Source of the DNA: Tenacibaculum sp. M341
Lineage (GTDB): Bacteria; Bacteroidota; Bacteroidia; Flavobacteriales; Flavobacteriaceae
DNA length: 64,000 bases
Assembly: GCF_004337695.1 (NCBI RefSeq)
Contig: NZ_SJXJ01000023.1
Location: 1 to 64,000, forward strand
Direction: 5' to 3'
Below, piece by piece: positions 61,196 through 64,000 of the stretch. The notes under the pieces are model-generated. The model had not been told where the DNA came from, made no database searches, and was given only the letters and a program-made list of their open reading frames with translations. Position 1 is the first letter of the stretch. Every line of letters starts with the position of its first letter. The translations under genes and the position numbers were made by a program.

Positions 61196-61939
61196 CTAAG
61201 TGTGAGAATTATTAATTTCCTTCTGGAAAGCATAGTAAACTCTTTTAGCAGCCATTTCTTCTGCTTTCTTTTTTGAAGTAGCACGTCCTTTAGCTATTTT
61301 TTGACCATCAATAACTACGACAACACTAAAATGCTTTTGAGTTTGTTTACCAGTATCTTCATAACTATCAAAGCTATATTTTCGTTTGGTTTTTTGACAC
61401 CATTCAATAATAAAACCTTTGTAGCTAGTAATTTTATTTTCTAACTTTTGAAGATCTACATAAGGAATAATTATTTGATCATAAATAAATTGATGACAAT
61501 AATTATAACCTCTATCTAAATAAATAGCACCAACTAATGCTTCAAAAATATTACCATGAATATTATTTCCGACTTGTTTTTGGTTTACATTACTCTTAAC
61601 AAATCGGATCAAATCTAACTCTTTACCTAATTTATTAAGATTATCTCTACTTACAACCTTGGATCTCATTTGAGTAAGATACCCTTCATTACCTTTTGGC
61701 GCTTCTTTGTACAAGAATGAAGCTATTACTGAACCAAGTATAGCATCACCAAGAAACTCAAGTCTCTCGTAATTAATAGGTTTACCGTTACTATCAGTCA
61801 TTTTAAGAGATCTATGTATAAAAGCTCTCTTATAATGTTGTAAAGTTATAGGTTTAAAGTTTAGTAAATTTTTTAATTGATAGTAAAAGTCTTCGTCCTC
61901 TTTAGTTTTAGGTTTAACTATTCTACGAAGAAAATTCAT
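61196..61939 (-). CDS. rnc: Ribonuclease III
   Basis: A 247-aa double-strand-specific endoribonuclease that processes rRNA precursors. The catalytic signature is ERLEFLGDA (58-66; E61 and D65), with IFEALVGAIYLD carrying the second acidic pair. The C-terminal dsRNA-binding domain spans about 175-240 (SYKGFIIEWCQKTKRK, then GRATSKKKAEEMAAKRVYYAF key residues KKKAEEMAA). It follows fabF by 9 bp; the acpP-fabF-rnc order is common in bacteria. Confidence 0.95.
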   Translation of the reverse strand: MNFLRRIVKPKTKEDEDFYYQLKNLLNFKPITLQHYKRAFIHRSLKMTDSNGKPINYERLEFLGDAILGSVIASFLYKEAPKGNEGYLTQMRSKVVSRDNLNKLGKELDLIRFVKSNVNQKQVGNNIHGNIFEALVGAIYLDRGYNYCHQFIYDQIIIPYVDLQKLENKITSYKGFIIEWCQKTKRKYSFDSYEDTGKQTQKHFSVVVVIDGQKIAKGRATSKKKAEEMAAKRVYYAFQKEINNSHT

Positions 61940-61948
61940 ATAAAAAAA

Positions 61949-63199
61949 TTAGTCTAATTTCTTAAAAGCAACGCAAGCATTATGCCCACCAAAACCAAAA
62001 GTATTGCTCATAGCAACCTTAATAGGTCTTTTTTCTGCTTTGTTTAGTGTTAAATTTAACTCTGGATTAATATTTTCATCTACAACAGAATGATTAATAG
62101 TAGGTGGTATAATTCCATGCTCTAAAGCAAGGATAGAAGCGATTGCTTCAATAGCACCAGCAGCACCTAAAAGGTGTCCAGTCATTGATTTTGTAGAATT
62201 TATATTGATGTTTTTAGCGTGATCTCCAAAAACTTCAGAAATAGCCTTTAATTCAGCTACATCACCCAATGGTGTTGAAGTACCATGAGTGTTAATGTGT
62301 TCAACTTCTTCTGGTTTAATTCCTGCGTTTTCTAAACAGTTTTTCATTACTGCTATTACACCAATTCCCTCTGGGTGAGGTGCAGTCATATGGTGTGCAT
62401 CAGAAGATAGTCCGCCTCCGATAACTTCAGCGTAAATTTTTGCACCTCTTGCTACAGCATGTTCATATTCTTCTAAGATTAAGGCACCAGCACCTTCTCC
62501 TAAAACAAAACCATCTCTATCTCCATCAAATGGACGAGAAGCAGTTTCTGGAGTTTCATTTCTTGTAGATAAAGCATGCATGGCATTAAAACCACCCATA
62601 CCAGCAATTGTAACAGCAGCTTCACTACCACCAGTTACAATAACATCACAATGTCCTAATCTAATAGAATTTAATGCATCAAAAATCGCATTTGCAGAAG
62701 AAGCACAGGCAGATACTGTTGTATAGTTAGGTCCCATAAATCCATTTTTAATAGATATGTTACCTGGAGCGATATCTGCAATCATTTTAGGGATAAAGAA
62801 AGGGTTGAATTTTGGAGTACCGTCACCTTTAGCGTAATTTAAAACTTCATTTTGAAAAGTTTCTAAACCACCAATACCAGCTCCCCAAATAACTCCAACT
62901 CTAAACTTATTTACTTTGTCAAGATCTAACTTAGAATCCTTAATTGCTTCATCAGAAGCAACCATAGCGTACTGAGTAAACCTATCCATTCTTCGAGCTT
63001 CTCTTCTATGAATGTGATCGTTCACATCAAAGTCTTTAAGCTCGCATGCGAAACGAGTCTTGAACTTGGCAGCATCAAAATACGTTATAGGGGCGGCTCC
63101 GCTAACTCCGTTAACTAATCCATTCCAATACTGTTCAATATTATTTCCTATTGGCGTTAATGCGCCAAGTCCAGTTACTACAACTCGTTTTAATTGCAT
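61949..63199 (-). CDS. fabF: Beta-ketoacyl-ACP synthase II
   Basis: A 416-aa condensing enzyme of fatty-acid elongation. The nucleophile is C165 (VSACASSAN), and the two histidines lie in NTHGTSTPLGD (about 303-313) and KSMTGHLLGAAGA (about 335-347). Other motifs are VVVTGLGALTPIG at the start and MSNTFGFGGHNA near the end. Standard length. It starts 6 bp after acpP, its substrate carrier. Confidence 0.97.
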   Translation of the reverse strand: MQLKRVVVTGLGALTPIGNNIEQYWNGLVNGVSGAAPITYFDAAKFKTRFACELKDFDVNDHIHRREARRMDRFTQYAMVASDEAIKDSKLDLDKVNKFRVGVIWGAGIGGLETFQNEVLNYAKGDGTPKFNPFFIPKMIADIAPGNISIKNGFMGPNYTTVSACASSANAIFDALNSIRLGHCDVIVTGGSEAAVTIAGMGGFNAMHALSTRNETPETASRPFDGDRDGFVLGEGAGALILEEYEHAVARGAKIYAEVIGGGLSSDAHHMTAPHPEGIGVIAVMKNCLENAGIKPEEVEHINTHGTSTPLGDVAELKAISEVFGDHAKNININSTKSMTGHLLGAAGAIEAIASILALEHGIIPPTINHSVVDENINPELNLTLNKAEKRPIKVAMSNTFGFGGHNACVAFKKLD

Positions 63200-63205
63200 A
63201 TTTTC

Positions 63206-63442
63206 TTACTTTTTTGCCTCTTCTATATAGCTAATTGCTTGACCTACTGTTGCGATGTTTTCCGCTTGATCATCTGGAATTTGGATATCAAATTCTTTTT
63301 CGAACTCCATGATTAATTCAACAGTATCTAATGAATCTGCTCCTAAGTCATTAGTAAAGCTAGCTTCGTTTGTTACTTCGTTATCGTCAACTCCTAATTT
63401 ATCAACGATAATTGCTTTTACTCTTGATGCAATGTCTGACAT
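63206..63442 (-). CDS. acpP: Acyl carrier protein
   Basis: A 78-aa acidic helical protein. The phosphopantetheine attachment site is S37 in [11 protein letters not shown]. It carries acyl chains for fatty-acid and lipid synthesis. It is first in the acpP-fabF-rnc unit, with a -7 element (TATTTTTG) at 63482-63475. Confidence 0.97.
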   Translation of the reverse strand: MSDIASRVKAIIVDKLGVDDNEVTNEASFTNDLGADSLDTVELIMEFEKEFDIQIPDDQAENIATVGQAISYIEEAKK

Positions 63443-63474
63443 AATTTTCTAATTTTTTAAATTTAAAATCGGGG

Positions 63475-63482
63475 CAAAAATA
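63475..63482 (-). promoter_or_regulatory. -7 element of acpP-fabF
   Basis: TATTTTTG followed by CCCCG on the minus strand, 33 bp before the acpP ATG. No clear TTG at 19 nt. Confidence 0.55.
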
Positions 63483-63614
63483 CAAATCTTAGGTTTTAAT
63501 TCTAATTTTTGTCCGAAAATGTGGGGTCTAAAATAAAAAATCTTTTTGTGAAGACCACACAGTTGTTAATAATTATTGCTTTTTTTGCAGTAACAACACA
63601 GTATATAATAGATT

Positions 63615-64000
63615 ATGAAACGTATCGTGATTTTTGCTTCGGGTTCTGGTAGTAATGCCGAAAATATTATTAGTTTTTTTCAAACTAAAACTACTGCCAC
63701 TGTTACTCATGTGCTTACTAACAAGCAGCATGCCAAAGTTTTGGGTAGGTGTAAAAGGTTGGGGGTTAGCTCGTTGGTTTTTGACAGGAATGACTTTACA
63801 GAGACAGATAAAGTACTAGATTTCTTAAAAAAAGAAGCAGACTATATTATTTTGGCTGGTTTTTTATGGCGAATTCCTGCAAAAATTGTTGAAGCTTTTC
63901 AAGGTAAAATAATTAATATTCATCCTGCTTTATTACCAAAATATGGAGGAAAAGGAATGTATGGAATGCATGTTCACAGAGCAATAAGAGAAAATAACGA
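63615..64000 (+). CDS. purN: Phosphoribosylglycinamide formyltransferase, 3' end outside window
   Basis: The first 128 residues of PurN, which formylates GAR with 10-formyl-THF in purine synthesis. The start ATG 63615 opens KRIVIFASGSGSNAENI (phosphate-binding GSGSN at 10-14). The folate/catalytic segment IINIHPALLPKYGGKG follows (N101 and H103 are the likely catalytic pair, as N106 and H108 in E. coli). The reading frame is open to the window edge. The gene is divergent from acpP. Confidence 0.95.
   Translation, partial: MKRIVIFASGSGSNAENIISFFQTKTTATVTHVLTNKQHAKVLGRCKRLGVSSLVFDRNDFTETDKVLDFLKKEADYIILAGFLWRIPAKIVEAFQGKIINIHPALLPKYGGKGMYGMHVHRAIRENN

Noticed and set aside
63634-63819. 61-codon plus-strand frame near the right edge
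   Set aside because: It is an out-of-frame shadow of purN, which starts at 63615 with a clear GSGSN motif.

Overview
The window looks like a chromosomal segment from a low-GC marine Flavobacteriaceae (Bacteroidota), most like Tenacibaculum or a near relative; the genus is a guess. The evidence is four TonB-dependent receptors, a type IX secretion sorting domain, lipoprotein signal peptides, S46 peptidase, dodecin, a FecR/ECF-sigma pair, an IPExxxVDY protein, and promoters of the Bacteroidota form TTG-N19-TAnnTTTG. No rRNA, CRISPR array or complete prophage is visible. One partial insertion sequence appears to be cut by the left edge.

Layout. 1-86: probable IS end with a transposase N-terminus. 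233-6670: envelope proteins and polysaccharide enzymes (beta-barrel protein, GH113-like lipoprotein, Omp85-like protein, GH5 with two CBM6 and a T9SS tail). 6727-9819: S46 dipeptidyl-peptidase of the Asp/Glu-specific (DPP11) type and a sterol-desaturase-like hydroxylase. 9820-12284: a poorly known block (tiny lipoprotein, membrane protein, 72-aa protein, HTH protein). 12285-15392: Oar-like receptor. 15641-22202: arsenosugar biosynthesis cluster (ArsM, DoxX, PNP, two CofC/TIGR04282-like transferases, rhodanese, ArsS, AhpD-like protein, DUF547) holding a 51-aa lipoprotein on the opposite strand. 22203-23400: two identical tRNA-Leu(UAA) genes in a 147-bp direct duplication, tRNA-Gly(GCC), and a possible small-RNA or operator locus. 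23425-28423: heme O synthase, cytochrome oxidase subunits and Cu-assembly factors. 28651-32339: orphan TolC, TsaB, MscS, dodecin, MORN-repeat protein. 32423-44578: two receptors, a thioredoxin, and a troRABCD-like metal uptake locus controlled by a DtxR-type regulator, with a divergent receptor sharing a perfect palindromic operator. 44587-51075: isochorismatase/nitrilase pair, a FecIRA-like signalling unit and a repeat lipoprotein. 51214-64000: housekeeping genes (AddA-like helicase-nuclease, kbl, an OmpA-family gene with tandem promoters, atpDC, pyk, rnc, fabF, acpP, and the start of purN, which runs off the right edge).

The most interesting places are: (i) the metal locus, where a four-helix-bundle (S23/IVP) gene with a 6x CTAACCA repeat sits between the ATPase and permease genes and the permease reading frame has no ordinary start codon left; (ii) its divergent receptor, which has a CxxC pair in the plug and is paired with a periplasmic WCxxC thioredoxin; (iii) the arsenosugar cluster with its small cysteine-bearing lipoprotein; and (iv) the promoter-hairpin-terminator locus at 22274-22365. 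All functions are read from sequence motifs and family knowledge; no database search was possible.
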